From positions 1 to 16,196 of the forward strand of contig JAAZDI010000060.1 of NCBI GenBank assembly GCA_012512295.1: DNA of 16,196 bases, in the 5' to 3' direction. Each line of letters begins with the position of its first letter. Position 1 is the stretch's first letter. Below are positions 6,092 to 15,309 of the stretch, piece by piece. The notes under the pieces were generated by a model. The model had not been told where the DNA came from. It ran no database searches and worked only from the letters and a program-made list of their open reading frames with translations. The position numbers and the translations under genes were made by a program. Source of the DNA: Syntrophomonadaceae bacterium. Its GTDB lineage: Bacteria > Bacillota > Ch66 > Ch109.

Positions 6092-7507
6092 CTAAAACAT
6101 AAACTTAGCGGCAGTATTAGCAATTTGGGCCAATGCATCTGGATAAACCCCCAAAATAATGCTCAGAATCATACAACCGTACAAAAGCAACTTCATTGAA
6201 CCATTTACCTTAATCGCGCTATAGTCAGTTACTTGACCAAGGTACATCACCCGGGCGACCGATAAGTAATAATAAACTGAAATCATGCTCATAACTAGGC
6301 CAATAATTGCCAGCCATAAAAATCCTTGATCAATAACGGCTGAAAACAAGTAAAATTTGCCAGCGAACCCGGCTAGGGGAGGAATCCCGGCCATCGATAA
6401 CATACATATTAATAATGTGGCAGCCAATAGTGGTGAACGCTGGGCTAAGCCAGAATAATCAGCAATATCATCACTCTCTGAAACGTTGTTGAAGACAATC
6501 GTCACGGCGAACGCACCGACATTGGCGAAGACGTAGATCATCGTGTAAAACAGAATGCCTTTAACGCCTAACTGGTTTGCCGCCACAAGGCCGACTAGGA
6601 GATAACCAGCCTGGGCAATACTCGAATAAGCCAGCATTCGTTTAATATTTTGTTGAGGTATAGCCGCTAGATTACCTAAAATCATAGTAATTGCTGCTAA
6701 AAAAGCAATTATTGGTACCCAGTGATCGGCATGGTACGGAAAAGCGGTCAGAAAAACGCGCACAAAAACAGCAAAACCGGCCGCCTTGGAGGCAACAGCT
6801 AGAAAAATAGTAACTGGGGGTGGAGCACCTTCATAAATCTCGGGAGCCCACATATGAAAGGGTACCATGGCTACTTTAAACCCAAAACCGGAAAGGGCAA
6901 AAACTACCCCCAACCAGAAGGCCGGACTGCTGTCACTATGCAATGCAATCTGATGAATAAGGGTAGTGCCGGTTACACCATAAAGCAAAGTAAAACCATA
7001 AAGCATGACGGCCGAAGATACTGCCCCGAGAATCAAGTATTTCAACCCAGCTTCCGACGACCGCGCATCCTCACCGGCTAAATTGGCGGTAAGAATATAA
7101 AAAGAAATTGTCATTAATTCCATGCCAACGTACAGCGTAATGAGCTCGCCAGCGGAAACCAAAATCATCATCCCTAAGGTAGCAAACAGCATGATGGCAT
7201 AAGCTTCGCTACCTTCGCCGGCCAAAGGTTTAAAATAACTGGTCGTGGTAAGACAGACTAACAAGACAGAAACTAAGAATAGTACCTTGAAATAGCTGGC
7301 GTAAGAATCGACCAGGTACATCCGCCCCAGAAAACCATCGAACATATTGAAGTGCGCCGCAACAACCACGATGGAAGCAATTATGCCCACAATTGCAAAT
7401 AACACTAGGCCTCGTTTTTCACCCTTCGGTGCAATTAAACCAAGGATGAGCAATAAGCAGGCTAAAGAAGCGACAAAGATTTCTGGCACAAGTAATGTAT
7501 AATCCAC
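6092..7507 (-). CDS. nuoN: NADH-quinone oxidoreductase subunit N (antiporter-like)
   Basis: A 471-residue polytopic membrane protein of the Mrp-antiporter-like group, one of three proton-pumping subunits of the complex I membrane arm. Functional residues are visible: the helix-5 glutamate in LYVGMELMTISFYILTA (E130), the lysine of SEAGLKYLILGA (K156), the helix-7 lysine of GFGFKVAMVPFHMWAPEIYEG (K211) and the conserved SKAAGFAVFVR (K241). About 13-14 membrane helices can be counted. The start is GTG at 7507, sharing one base with the nuoM stop (TAGTG), so translation is coupled. It is the last gene of the operon and is followed by the terminator at 6019-6040. Length is normal for bacterial NuoN. 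Confidence 0.96.
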   Translation of the reverse strand: MDYTLLVPEIFVASLACLLLILGLIAPKGEKRGLVLFAIVGIIASIVVVAAHFNMFDGFLGRMYLVDSYASYFKVLFLVSVLLVCLTTTSYFKPLAGEGSEAYAIMLFATLGMMILVSAGELITLYVGMELMTISFYILTANLAGEDARSSEAGLKYLILGAVSSAVMLYGFTLLYGVTGTTLIHQIALHSDSSPAFWLGVVFALSGFGFKVAMVPFHMWAPEIYEGAPPPVTIFLAVASKAAGFAVFVRVFLTAFPYHADHWVPIIAFLAAITMILGNLAAIPQQNIKRMLAYSSIAQAGYLLVGLVAANQLGVKGILFYTMIYVFANVGAFAVTIVFNNVSESDDIADYSGLAQRSPLLAATLLICMLSMAGIPPLAGFAGKFYLFSAVIDQGFLWLAIIGLVMSMISVYYYLSVARVMYLGQVTDYSAIKVNGSMKLLLYGCMILSIILGVYPDALAQIANTAAKFMF

Positions 7508-9032
7508 TAGAAGCCACCTCCTACGATCGCGCTAGGGCCAAGTTTGGCAAACAGAGAGGTAACTCCACTATTAACCATATCCATTAGCAGAGATGGGAAA
7601 ATGCCAAAAACAACCAAAACCGAGCCGAGTACTAGCAAAGGCACCCACTCTGGCCCTTTAATATCTGTCAATTTATCCCATTCGGGTTTGCTTGGCCCAA
7701 ACAAGATATTTCCAAGCATTCGCAAAATATAGACTGCTGTAAAAATTATCCCACTGATCGCCAGGACAGTGAATTCTTTATAAACGTTGAAGGCACCGAC
7801 AAAAATCGTGAACTCAGCCGGAAAACTGGCCAGTCCGGGCAAACCAAGGGAAGCAAAGCCAGCAAGCATAAACCCGACCGCCAGAATTGGCACCTGATTA
7901 GCCAAACCTCCGAAATCCGAAATATTTCGGGTATGGCTTTTTTCATACAGATTACCGATCATCGCAAAGAACAAGGCAGCCATGACCCCATGGCAAACAT
8001 CTGGGCTACTGCTCCGTTGATACTGACTATATTTAGTGCAGCAAAACCAATTAAGACATAGCCCATGTGACTAACACTTGAATAACCAACAACATATTTT
8101 AAGTCTTTCTGTACCAAGCAAATCAAGGCCGCATAAACAACATTGCCCACTGCCAATATGGCAATTAGAGGAGCCCAAAACTTAGCCCCGGCCGGTAAAA
8201 TGAATAGACCGATCCGAATAAGTCCATATCCGCCTATTTTCTTTAAAACCCCGGCGTGAATCATACTCACCGCTGTCGGAGCACCGGCATAACCATCGGG
8301 CGACCAGGAATGGAAAGGCCACATGGAGATTAAGGTACAGAAACCAATTGCTATTAGCAAAAACCCGATAATCTGAAACTGTTCAGGAAAAGACACTAAC
8401 ATTAAGGATTCGATGTCCATTGTCCGAACCCCGGTTAGTTGATAGGCATTAACATATAACGCAATCATGCCGGCTAAGAGAAAGGCACTTCCAATCAAAA
8501 GGTAAATTGTCAGTTTCATCCCGGCATATTCTTTGGTCACTCGTTTGGTGCTACCCCAGATAATCACCATAATGTAAATGGGTATGACTACTACTTCATA
8601 GAACAACAGAAAGATAAATAGATCACGGGCTAAGAAAGTACCCATAACCCCGGTAATTAAGATAAGTAGCAAAACAAAGAATTCTTTAACCCGTTCTTTA
8701 ACGTTCCAAGAAGCGTATACGGCTGAAAAACCGATCAGGTTCGTTAAGAGGAGTAAGGGCAAGGAAATCCCGTCAACCCCAAGCGAGTAACTGACTCCTA
8801 GGTCACGAATCCAAAGAATATCTTCCTTAAACTGCATTCCACCAACTGCTGGATCATAGGCAATATAAATTAGTAAGCTTAGCACAAGTGAGACCAGGGT
8901 TGATATCGCTGCTACCGCTTTAATTGTCCAAACCTCTTCACGTGGGACAAAAATCGTGGCTAATGCGCCGACAAGCGGAGTGAGCAGGATGACTGATAGA
9001 TAGGGGAAGCTAGGTTCAGTTAAAAAATTCAT
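7507..9032 (-). pseudogene. nuoM: NADH-quinone oxidoreductase subunit M, one-base frameshift
   Basis: An antiporter-like proton-channel subunit, about 508 residues if repaired. The upstream part (9032-7959) runs to GAVAQMF-A and then reads into an aberrant MGSWLPCSLR ending; the downstream part (from 7983) resumes with MAALFFAMIGNLYEK. Adding one C next to the GG at 7992-7993 gives QMFAHGVMAALFF, the family sequence, so the lesion is a missing C in a GCCC run. Key residues: the helix-5 glutamate in FLLFYEVVVI (E146), and VLKKIGGYG (K264/K265). The helix-7 position that is lysine in E. coli-type NuoM is leucine here (L234, FCTLISMWPFHSW). The ATG shares a base with the nuoL stop (TAATG). Either the gene is recently broken, or, more likely given intact neighbours, this is a sequence error. 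Confidence 0.92.
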
Positions 9033-10921
9033 TATTTAGCACCTCCCCCGGCAAAAATCCCCATTGAAGGGTCGATTAAACCTAATAAGATAACAATTAC
9101 TACTACGGCGGCAATCAGGACCATCCCATAATGCTGAGTTTGTCCAGTTTGCAAGTAACGAACCAAATAGCCTCCCCATTTGGTTCCGTTGGCAAGACCA
9201 TTAACAACTCCATCAACCACGTATAGATCAACCCAGTAGGCTACCCGGCCGGCTCCATCCACCACCCGGTTAATAAACCATTGATAAATTTCATCAATAT
9301 AGTATTTGTTATAGAGCAGCTTGTAGATCGGCTGAAATCGATGAGCAATTGCCTCGGCTGAGATAGTTTTTTTGTAGTACATTAAGTAGGCTAGATAGAT
9401 TCCCGCTAAGGCCACTAACGTTGAAGTAAGCATAATGCTTAAGCTATAACCATGATGCGCTTCGCCAAAATAAATGTAACTGCCAAAATTAGTTTTCAAC
9501 CAAGGCATACCAACTAATCCGCCGACTACCGACAAACACGCAAGAACTATTAAAGGAACAGTCATTACCTTTGGTGATTCATGCGGATGGTTTTCTGGAT
9601 TAGGCTCGCCATAAAAGGCGACAAATACTAACCGGAACATATAAAAGGCTGTGAGAAAAGCAACAAATGTGCCGATTAAATATAGACCGGTATAACCATT
9701 ACTCAAAGCAGCTAGTAGAATCTCATCTTTACTCCAAAACCCGGCTAGAGGGAAAATACCGGCTAAAGCCAAAGCGGCGATAACAAAAGTTTTGGTGGTT
9801 ACGGGCATTTTCGGGGCCAGCCCCCCCATTTCCCAAATATCTTGTTTATTATGCAGGGCGTGGATAACACTGCCAGCACCCAAAAATAATAAGGCCTTGA
9901 AAAAAGCGTGGGTCATCAAGTGAAACATACTCGCGGTCAAGCCGCCTACTCCCAAGGCCATCACCATATAGCCCAACTGACTTAAAGTAGAGTAGGCTAA
10001 AATGCGTTTAATATCGTTTTGGGTGATCGCAATTGTGGCGGCAAAGAAAGCTGTAAAGCCCCCCACATAAGCAATAACCATGAGGGCATTCGGGACCGCA
10101 ACAAATAAAAAGAAGGCTCGCGCAATTAAATAAACCCCGGCCACGACCATGGTTGCGGCATGGATAAGCGCACTTACTGGCGTAGGTCCTTCCATTGCAT
10201 CAGGCAGCCAAACGTGCAGGGGAAATTGACCGGACTTGCCAATCGGCCCGGCAAAAACTAATAAGGCAACTACAGTCAAGAGACCGATATTTGTATATGT
10301 AGGAATAATATCGGCTAAATCGGTAAAATTAAGAGTACCAAAAAGAATTTGTAAAAACAGAATTCCCAACAAAAAACCAAAATCACCAACCCGGTTAGTG
10401 ATAAAAGCCTTTTTGGCGGCTTCGCGAGCTGAGTGTTTGTAAAACCAGAAACCAATTAACAAATAGGAACATAGACCAACCAGTTCCCAAAAAACAAACA
10501 TCTGCAAAAAATTATTGGACACAACTAGTCCCAGCATAGACATCGCAAACAATGATTGATAGGCAAAATAAGTTGAGTAACCGGGATCATTTTCCATATA
10601 ACCTATTGAATATATCTGAACAAGCAGCGCGATTAAGGTCACCACAAATACCATCATGCCAGAGATCGGGTCAATCAGAGTCCCCATCTCCAGCGAAACC
10701 CCCGGCATACTAAACCACGTAACGCTATGTTCAGTGGTGGTCGGATTCGCCAGGATTCCTCCCACTACGCCCAAAGCCAGAACAAAAGAGGTAAAAATAC
10801 AAGCTATCGAAAACAGGGCACTAGCCTGGGGTGCTTTACGAAGGAAAAAAACAATCATAATAAAGGCCAAGGCCGGCATGAAGGGGATTAACCAGGAATT
10901 GTCTATTGCAAATTGAGTCAT
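9032..10921 (-). CDS. nuoL: NADH-quinone oxidoreductase subunit L (antiporter-like)
   Basis: The largest antiporter-like subunit at the tip of the membrane arm, about 629 residues. Numbering from the upstream GTG, visible key residues are the helix-5 glutamate E151 (FWELVGLCSYLLIGFWF), the helix-7 lysine K234 (GPIGKSGQFPLHVWLPDAMEG), H259 of ALIHAATMV, and K310 (NDIKRILAYSTLSQLGYM) and K347 (HAFFKALLFLGAG) in the discontinuous helix region. The C-terminal extension (about 500-634) fits the lateral amphipathic helix plus final anchor (MVLIAAVVVIVILLGLI) of NuoL. The start is ambiguous: ATG at 10921 gives a typical NuoL N terminus but the AGGTGA is rather far upstream; GTG at 10936 adds five residues but sits within that AGGTGA. 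It follows nuoK by 21-36 bases and is coupled to nuoM. Confidence 0.96.
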   Translation of the reverse strand: MTQFAIDNSWLIPFMPALAFIMIVFFLRKAPQASALFSIACIFTSFVLALGVVGGILANPTTTEHSVTWFSMPGVSLEMGTLIDPISGMMVFVVTLIALLVQIYSIGYMENDPGYSTYFAYQSLFAMSMLGLVVSNNFLQMFVFWELVGLCSYLLIGFWFYKHSAREAAKKAFITNRVGDFGFLLGILFLQILFGTLNFTDLADIIPTYTNIGLLTVVALLVFAGPIGKSGQFPLHVWLPDAMEGPTPVSALIHAATMVVAGVYLIARAFFLFVAVPNALMVIAYVGGFTAFFAATIAITQNDIKRILAYSTLSQLGYMVMALGVGGLTASMFHLMTHAFFKALLFLGAGSVIHALHNKQDIWEMGGLAPKMPVTTKTFVIAALALAGIFPLAGFWSKDEILLAALSNGYTGLYLIGTFVAFLTAFYMFRLVFVAFYGEPNPENHPHESPKVMTVPLIVLACLSVVGGLVGMPWLKTNFGSYIYFGEAHHGYSLSIMLTSTLVALAGIYLAYLMYYKKTISAEAIAHRFQPIYKLLYNKYYIDEIYQWFINRVVDGAGRVAYWVDLYVVDGVVNGLANGTKWGGYLVRYLQTGQTQHYGMVLIAAVVVIVILLGLIDPSMGIFAGGGAK

Positions 10922-10957
10922 TCTAGCAAATTTCACCTGCCTTATTCTGAAAAAAGC

Positions 10958-11269
10958 CTACCATTTTAACCAGTTAAAATCATCTATATTGACTGATAGT
11001 AAGTCTCGGTATACGGTCAGAACCAAAGCCAGACCAACGGCAACCTCCGCTGCAGCCAAGGCAATGACAAAGATGCCGAAAACATGTCCCACTACCATGT
11101 CTGGAGCCATAAACCGGTTAAATGCTACCAGATTAATGATACAGGCATTAAGCATCAACTCAATACCCATTAAAATCGATATAGCATTTTTTTTAGCTAG
11201 GGCCGCATATAAACCAATACAAAAAAGCATTGCCGCCAGAAGCAGGTAGTGATTGAGGGTAATGATCAT
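10958..11269 (-). CDS. nuoK: NADH-quinone oxidoreductase subunit K
   Basis: A 103-residue, three-helix membrane subunit (MrpC-like) connecting the antiporter-like subunits to the quinone-end membrane subunits. The two buried glutamates essential for proton transfer are present: E37 in ILMGIELMLNA and E75 in ALAAAEVAVGLAL. Length and helix pattern are standard. The ATG overlaps the nuoJ stop by four bases (ATGA), indicating coupled translation. It is followed by nuoL. Confidence 0.97.
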   Translation of the reverse strand: MIITLNHYLLLAAMLFCIGLYAALAKKNAISILMGIELMLNACIINLVAFNRFMAPDMVVGHVFGIFVIALAAAEVAVGLALVLTVYRDLLSVNIDDFNWLKW

Positions 11270-11769
11270 GGCAATCTCCTCGCTCCTTTCGTCAGGATAA
11301 TCGCTCCGAGTACGGCTACTAGCAATAAAATACCTACGATTTCAAAAGGTATTACAAATCTAGTTAGCATTAACTCACCTATTAGACCGACCGTTGATTC
11401 AGGGGCCGCATGATCACTTACCTGCCAAGGTGTCCGAGTAACCGCATAGGCAAAACCTACCATTAAAATCGTGACTAAAATCCCGGTTACCCATTTATGG
11501 CTAGATGAAACATTTGTTTCTTCCATACCTTTTCTTTGGGTCAGCATCACGCCAAAAACTATCAAAACAGCGATAGCTCCAACATAAATTAATATTTGAA
11601 CCACTGCCAAGAAGTCTGCTTCAAGTAAAACATATAAGCCTGAGACGCCGAAGAAGGTGAGCACCATAAATAGGGCTGCATGTACCAGATTCTGAGCAGT
11701 GACGACGGATATCGCTGATCCTAAAACTACCGCCGCAATAATCCAAAATACTATGGTTGATACACTCAT
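11266..11769 (-). CDS. nuoJ: NADH-quinone oxidoreductase subunit J
   Basis: A 167-residue membrane subunit with five predicted helices. The helix-3 segment YVGAIAVLIVFGVMLT, which holds the pi-bulge region important for coupling in complex I, is clear, as is the N-terminal AQNLVHAALFMVLTFFGVSGLYVLLEADFLA pattern (residues about 26-56), which is diagnostic for NuoJ/ND6. The long extramembrane loop (about 78-120) is variable in the family. Its start overlaps the nuoI stop and its stop overlaps the nuoK start, both by ATGA. Confidence 0.96.
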   Translation of the reverse strand: MSVSTIVFWIIAAVVLGSAISVVTAQNLVHAALFMVLTFFGVSGLYVLLEADFLAVVQILIYVGAIAVLIVFGVMLTQRKGMEETNVSSSHKWVTGILVTILMVGFAYAVTRTPWQVSDHAAPESTVGLIGELMLTRFVIPFEIVGILLLVAVLGAIILTKGARRLP

Positions 11770-12161
11770 TCTTCCACCTTCTTCCTGAACATTACTTGGC
11801 TTATTTCATCTGGGTGATACGTTGCTTTTTCAAACTCATGAGTAAATTTTAAGCAGCCTTTTGGGCACGCCTCAATACACAAGCCACAAAACATACAATA
11901 GCGAAAGTCCAACACATATTCGGTAAGTATTCTTTTCTTGCCGTCTTCCCCACCTTTTTCAGACTTTAAAGAAATAACGCGGTTAGGACAGGCAGTCTGA
12001 CAAAGTCCACAGACAATACAATTCTCCGGGTCAAATGCAAGAAAGCCATGAAACCGAGGAGGGAGAATTGGTCGTTCTTCTGGATAATACTGGGTAAGAT
12101 GCGGACCAAAAAAGTGTTTTAAGGTTACCCTTAATCCCTTGATAAGACCTTCTCCATACAT
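11766..12161 (-). CDS. nuoI: NADH-quinone oxidoreductase subunit I (2x[4Fe-4S] ferredoxin-like)
   Basis: A 131-residue peripheral subunit carrying clusters N6a and N6b, which relay electrons to NuoB and then quinone. Two complete CxxCxxCxxxCP motifs are present: C48/C51/C54/C58 (CIVCGLCQTACP) and C89/C92/C95/C99 (CMFCGLCIEACP). The N-terminal amphipathic region (VTLKHFFGP) and PPRFHGFLAFDPENC are typical. In this operon, which has no nuoEFG, NuoI is the outermost recognisable Fe-S subunit and so the likely docking point for an external electron donor; that is inference. It starts at ATG 12161 with GAGGGGGTGA overlapping the nuoH stop, four bases upstream. Confidence 0.97.
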   Translation of the reverse strand: MYGEGLIKGLRVTLKHFFGPHLTQYYPEERPILPPRFHGFLAFDPENCIVCGLCQTACPNRVISLKSEKGGEDGKKRILTEYVLDFRYCMFCGLCIEACPKGCLKFTHEFEKATYHPDEISQVMFRKKVEE

Positions 12162-12165
12162 TTGC

Positions 12166-13212
12166 TCACCCCCTCATAAACCGATAAATCTCAATCCCTA
12201 CTCCGGTTAGCAGTAGATTAGCCAAAGACAGAGGAATCAAAAATTTCCACCCAAAATGCATCAAATGGTCCACTCTAATGCGGGGATAAGTCCATTTAAT
12301 GACCATAAAAAAGAAGATAATAAGATAAACTTTTAGGAAAAACCACATCCAAGAAGGTAACCATGGACCGTGCCAACCGCCAAAGAACAGGGTAACGGCG
12401 ATGGCTGCCGTAGCAACCATATTAGTATACTCGGCCAGGAAAAAAAGCGCCCAGCGCATCCCACTAAATTCAGTATAGACTCCGGCGACGAGTTCCTGTT
12501 CTCCCTCGGGGAGGTCAAATGGCCCTCTGTTCAGCTCAGCTGTGGCGGCGATTAAGTAGATTATAAATGCAACCGGTTGAATTATGATAAACCAAACATT
12601 TTTTTGAGCCGCGACAATATCTGAAAGGTTTAGTGAACCAACAATCATCACTACCCCAAGCACAGAGAGCAGGAGCGGGATTTCATAACTGATCATTTGG
12701 GCGACAGTCCGCATTCCGCCGAGGAGAGAGTATTTATTATGGGAACCCCACCCGGCCATCAAAAATGACATGGTGCCCAATGATGCGATCGAAAAACAAT
12801 AGAAAAGGCCCACATTAAGATCAACTGGTACCATATCCTTGCCAAAAGGAATAACCGCATAGAGCATTATCGCCGGGACAAAGACCAAAGGGGGGGCCAG
12901 CCTGAAGACCCAACGGTCTGCAGAACGCGGAATCACATCCTCTTTCCCTAATAACTTAAAGGTATCAGCTATCGTTTGAAAGACTCCGGCCGGTCCCAGC
13001 CGATTCGGTCCCGGACGTTCTTGAATAAATCCGGCTATTTTTCGTTCTAACCAAACTAAAATTATCGCATCAACAATAATCAAGCCGATTATGGCGATAA
13101 TCCCTAAGATTAATACCACTAATTCAATGATGCTATTCGGTAACGACCACCCCGCCATAAGCGTTCGGGCTAATCCAGCAATATTTACAAAAAGGCGTTC
13201 GAGTAGTTCCAT
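12166..13212 (-). CDS. nuoH: NADH-quinone oxidoreductase subunit H
   Basis: A subunit of about 348 residues, the membrane protein that forms the quinone-access channel together with NuoB and NuoD. Two family signatures are unmistakable: ERPGPNRLGPAGVFQTIADT with KLLGKEDVIP after it, and the acidic loop PFDLPEGEQELVAGVYTEFSG containing the E-channel glutamates. About eight membrane helices are seen. The ATG at 13212 has AAGGAG eight bases upstream; a GTG two codons earlier (13218) is too close to that site. It lies 12 bases after the nuoD stop and 4 bases before nuoI. Confidence 0.97.
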   Translation of the reverse strand: MELLERLFVNIAGLARTLMAGWSLPNSIIELVVLILGIIAIIGLIIVDAIILVWLERKIAGFIQERPGPNRLGPAGVFQTIADTFKLLGKEDVIPRSADRWVFRLAPPLVFVPAIMLYAVIPFGKDMVPVDLNVGLFYCFSIASLGTMSFLMAGWGSHNKYSLLGGMRTVAQMISYEIPLLLSVLGVVMIVGSLNLSDIVAAQKNVWFIIIQPVAFIIYLIAATAELNRGPFDLPEGEQELVAGVYTEFSGMRWALFFLAEYTNMVATAAIAVTLFFGGWHGPWLPSWMWFFLKVYLIIFFFMVIKWTYPRIRVDHLMHFGWKFLIPLSLANLLLTGVGIEIYRFMRG

Positions 13213-13224
13213 GCCCACTGCTCC

Positions 13225-14322
13225 TTACCTATCCACCTCACCCAGAACGGGATCAAGGGAAGCTAGTATTGATATAACATCCTGTATTTTCCAGCCTTTG
13301 GCCAATTCCGGAAAGACACCCATATTGACAAATGATGGGCCGCGAACATGTAATCGATATGGCTTATTGGAACCGTCACTAACCAAGAAAAAACCCAATG
13401 CTCCTTTGGATGACTCTACCTGATGGTAAATCTCGCCTGGCGGAATTTTGATCATCTTGGGTACTTTACCCTTTATCTCACCTTCCGGCAAGCTATCTAA
13501 AGCTTGTTCAATAATTCGGCAGCTCTGTTCCATTTCATCAAAACGAAGAAGGTACCGGTCAAAACAATCGCCGTTAAAACGGACGGGCAGTTTAAAATCA
13601 AATCGATCATAAATACTATAAGGTTGATTTTTGCGGACATCATAAGGAACACCACTGGCGCGTAAGTTTGGCCCAGTAACACCGTAAGCCACAGCCATAT
13701 CCGGGGGCAAAATACCTATCCCTTTGGTCCGAGCCTGAAAAATCTCGTTACCCGTCAATAATTCGTGAACTTCATTCATCTTTTCCGGAAACTCGTTAAT
13801 AAATTTTCTACAGGCCGGAATAAACTCTTCGGGAAGATCCTCAGCCACTCCACCGATTCGCATATAACTAAAGGTCATCCGCGACCCACAAGTCATCTCA
13901 AAAAGGTCCAAGATCTTCTCTCTTTCCCGGAAGCAATACATCCAGTTAGAGGTACCAGCTAAATCAATAGCCATAGTGGCCACCATAACTAGATGTGAAG
14001 CGATCCGAGACAGTTCCGCCATGATCACCCGAATATACTCTGCGCGCTCAGGCACCTCAATACCCAGCATTTTTTCAATGGTTTCTACATAACCCTGGTT
14101 ATAAACCATCGAGCAAAGATAGTCCATTCGGTCAGTGTACGGAATAAATTGAGGATAGGTTTTTGATTCAGCGATTTTTTCTATTCCCCGGTGCAGATAG
14201 CCAATATGGTTTTCCACCCTAGTCACTGTCTCTCCATCAGGGGTTATGACACATCGAAAAACACCATGAGTACTAGGATGTTGCGGTCCCATATTCAAAT
14301 TCAATTCCTGAGTTCTTGGCAC
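13225..14322 (-). CDS. nuoD: NADH-quinone oxidoreductase subunit D (49 kDa-type)
   Basis: A peripheral subunit of about 365 residues related to the [NiFe]-hydrogenase large subunit; with NuoB it forms the quinone reduction site. The quinone-proximal motif GPQHPSTHGVFR (H15, H19) is at the N terminus, followed by HRGIEKIAE, the YCFREREKILDLFE helix and the C-terminal DPVLGEVDR. The hydrogenase nickel-ligand cysteine pairs are absent, as expected for NuoD. The GTG at 14322 is preferred because GGAGGTGA lies just before it and because it gives the family N terminus; an in-frame TTG at 14340 would place that ribosome binding site inside the gene. It is a separate gene from nuoC, not a nuoCD fusion. 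Confidence 0.97.
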   Translation of the reverse strand: MPRTQELNLNMGPQHPSTHGVFRCVITPDGETVTRVENHIGYLHRGIEKIAESKTYPQFIPYTDRMDYLCSMVYNQGYVETIEKMLGIEVPERAEYIRVIMAELSRIASHLVMVATMAIDLAGTSNWMYCFREREKILDLFEMTCGSRMTFSYMRIGGVAEDLPEEFIPACRKFINEFPEKMNEVHELLTGNEIFQARTKGIGILPPDMAVAYGVTGPNLRASGVPYDVRKNQPYSIYDRFDFKLPVRFNGDCFDRYLLRFDEMEQSCRIIEQALDSLPEGEIKGKVPKMIKIPPGEIYHQVESSKGALGFFLVSDGSNKPYRLHVRGPSFVNMGVFPELAKGWKIQDVISILASLDPVLGEVDR

Positions 14323-14351
14323 TGACTCACCTCCAATCAAGGATAGTCAAA

Positions 14352-14798
14352 TTAATTTTTAAAATCCTTTCTTAAAGGATATCCCTCAAAATCTTCTGAA
14401 AGTAATATCCGTCGCAAATTGGGATGACTAATAAATTCTATTCCCATAAGATCATAAACCTCACACTCTAACACCTCGGCAGCCGGGTAAAGATCGGATA
14501 TAGTTACGATAGAGGGATTTTCATGTGCAATCCGACACATTACCATAATTTTATGGCCGTGTTTTAATGAAAAGAGGTTATAGACAATCATATAATGGTC
14601 TTTATAATCAACCGCAGTAATGTCAAGTAGCAGCTCAAAATGTAGTTCTGGAGCATTTTTTAATTGCTCCATCAGATATACCATATCGTTTTCTTCAACC
14701 TGAATTTTCGTCGTATGTTGATCGGGAATTATTGTGAGGCTAAAGTATCGTGAGGCCAGTTTACTAATTATTTCAGGATGCATTAAGTTATTGCTCAT
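14352..14798 (-). CDS. nuoC: NADH-quinone oxidoreductase subunit C (30 kDa-type)
   Basis: A 148-residue peripheral structural subunit. The C-terminal signature is clear: AAEVLECEVYDLMGIEFISHPNLRRILLSEDFEGYPLRKDF at about 106-146, where the ERExYDxxG-type motif and the GYPLRKDF ending are diagnostic of NuoC/Nqo5. The N-terminal half (DMVYLMEQLKN, then LLLDITAVDYKDHYMIVYNLFSLKH) follows the family fold. It has no redox centre. The ATG at 14798 overlaps the nuoB stop by 11 bases, with AAGGTGA six bases upstream. It lies 29 bases from nuoD. Confidence 0.97.
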   Translation of the reverse strand: MSNNLMHPEIISKLASRYFSLTIIPDQHTTKIQVEENDMVYLMEQLKNAPELHFELLLDITAVDYKDHYMIVYNLFSLKHGHKIMVMCRIAHENPSIVTISDLYPAAEVLECEVYDLMGIEFISHPNLRRILLSEDFEGYPLRKDFKN

Positions 14799-15309
14799 CT
14801 TGACTCACCTTAACCGCTCTTTCGGGATGCATAATTCTTTCTCTAAGTTTCAATACCCCGTCAATCAAAGCCTCCGGTCGTGGGGGACAGCCAGGTATAT
14901 AGACATCTACTGGAAGAAAGGTATTTACCCCAGGTAAAACCGTATATGAATCGCGGTATGGGCCACCACTAATGGCGCAATTGCCCATAGCGATAACATA
15001 CTTTGGATCAGCCATTTGATTGTATACCCTTTCAACTAAAGGCTGAAGTTTTTTGTTAACTGATCCAGGAATTATAATTAAATCTGCTTGTCGCGGTGAT
15101 GGTCTAAATAATTCAGAACCAAAACGGGAAAGATCATAGCGTGAATTTGTAGTCGACATCATTTCTATCGCACAACAGGCTATTCCAAATGTCAACGGCC
15201 ATAAAGAATGAGCTCTACCCCAGTTTAATACTTTCTCAATTGAGGTTAAAATAATGTTGTGCTTAAGTAACTGCTTGGCATCTGCCGGTTGCTCGACATT
15301 TATACCCAT
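14788..15309 (-). CDS. nuoB: NADH-quinone oxidoreductase subunit B (cluster N2)
   Basis: A subunit of about 173 residues holding the terminal [4Fe-4S] cluster N2 that reduces quinone. The four ligands are present: the tandem C45-C46 of FGIACCAIEMM, C111 of GNCAISGGPY and C141 of IPGCPPRPEAL. The segment YDLSRFGSELFRPSPRQADL is nearly invariant in the family. The ATG at 15309 has AAGGAGGG nine bases upstream and overlaps the end of nuoA by 10 bases; an upstream GTG at 15339 is in frame but would give a 40-base overlap and contain the ribosome binding site, so it is not preferred. Confidence 0.97.
   Translation of the reverse strand: MGINVEQPADAKQLLKHNIILTSIEKVLNWGRAHSLWPLTFGIACCAIEMMSTTNSRYDLSRFGSELFRPSPRQADLIIIPGSVNKKLQPLVERVYNQMADPKYVIAMGNCAISGGPYRDSYTVLPGVNTFLPVDVYIPGCPPRPEALIDGVLKLRERIMHPERAVKVSQDEQ

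Noticed and set aside
6854..7081. Plus-strand open frame inside nuoN
   Set aside because: No ribosome binding site and no family resemblance; it lies wholly antisense to a strongly conserved gene.
10989..11249. Plus-strand open frame antisense to nuoK
   Set aside because: Shadow of a conserved membrane protein gene; low-complexity, Ala/Lys/Thr-rich product with no plausible start context.
14323..14340. Upstream TTG start for nuoD
   Set aside because: It lies before GGAGGTGA; the GTG at 14322 has ideal spacing and gives the conserved N terminus.
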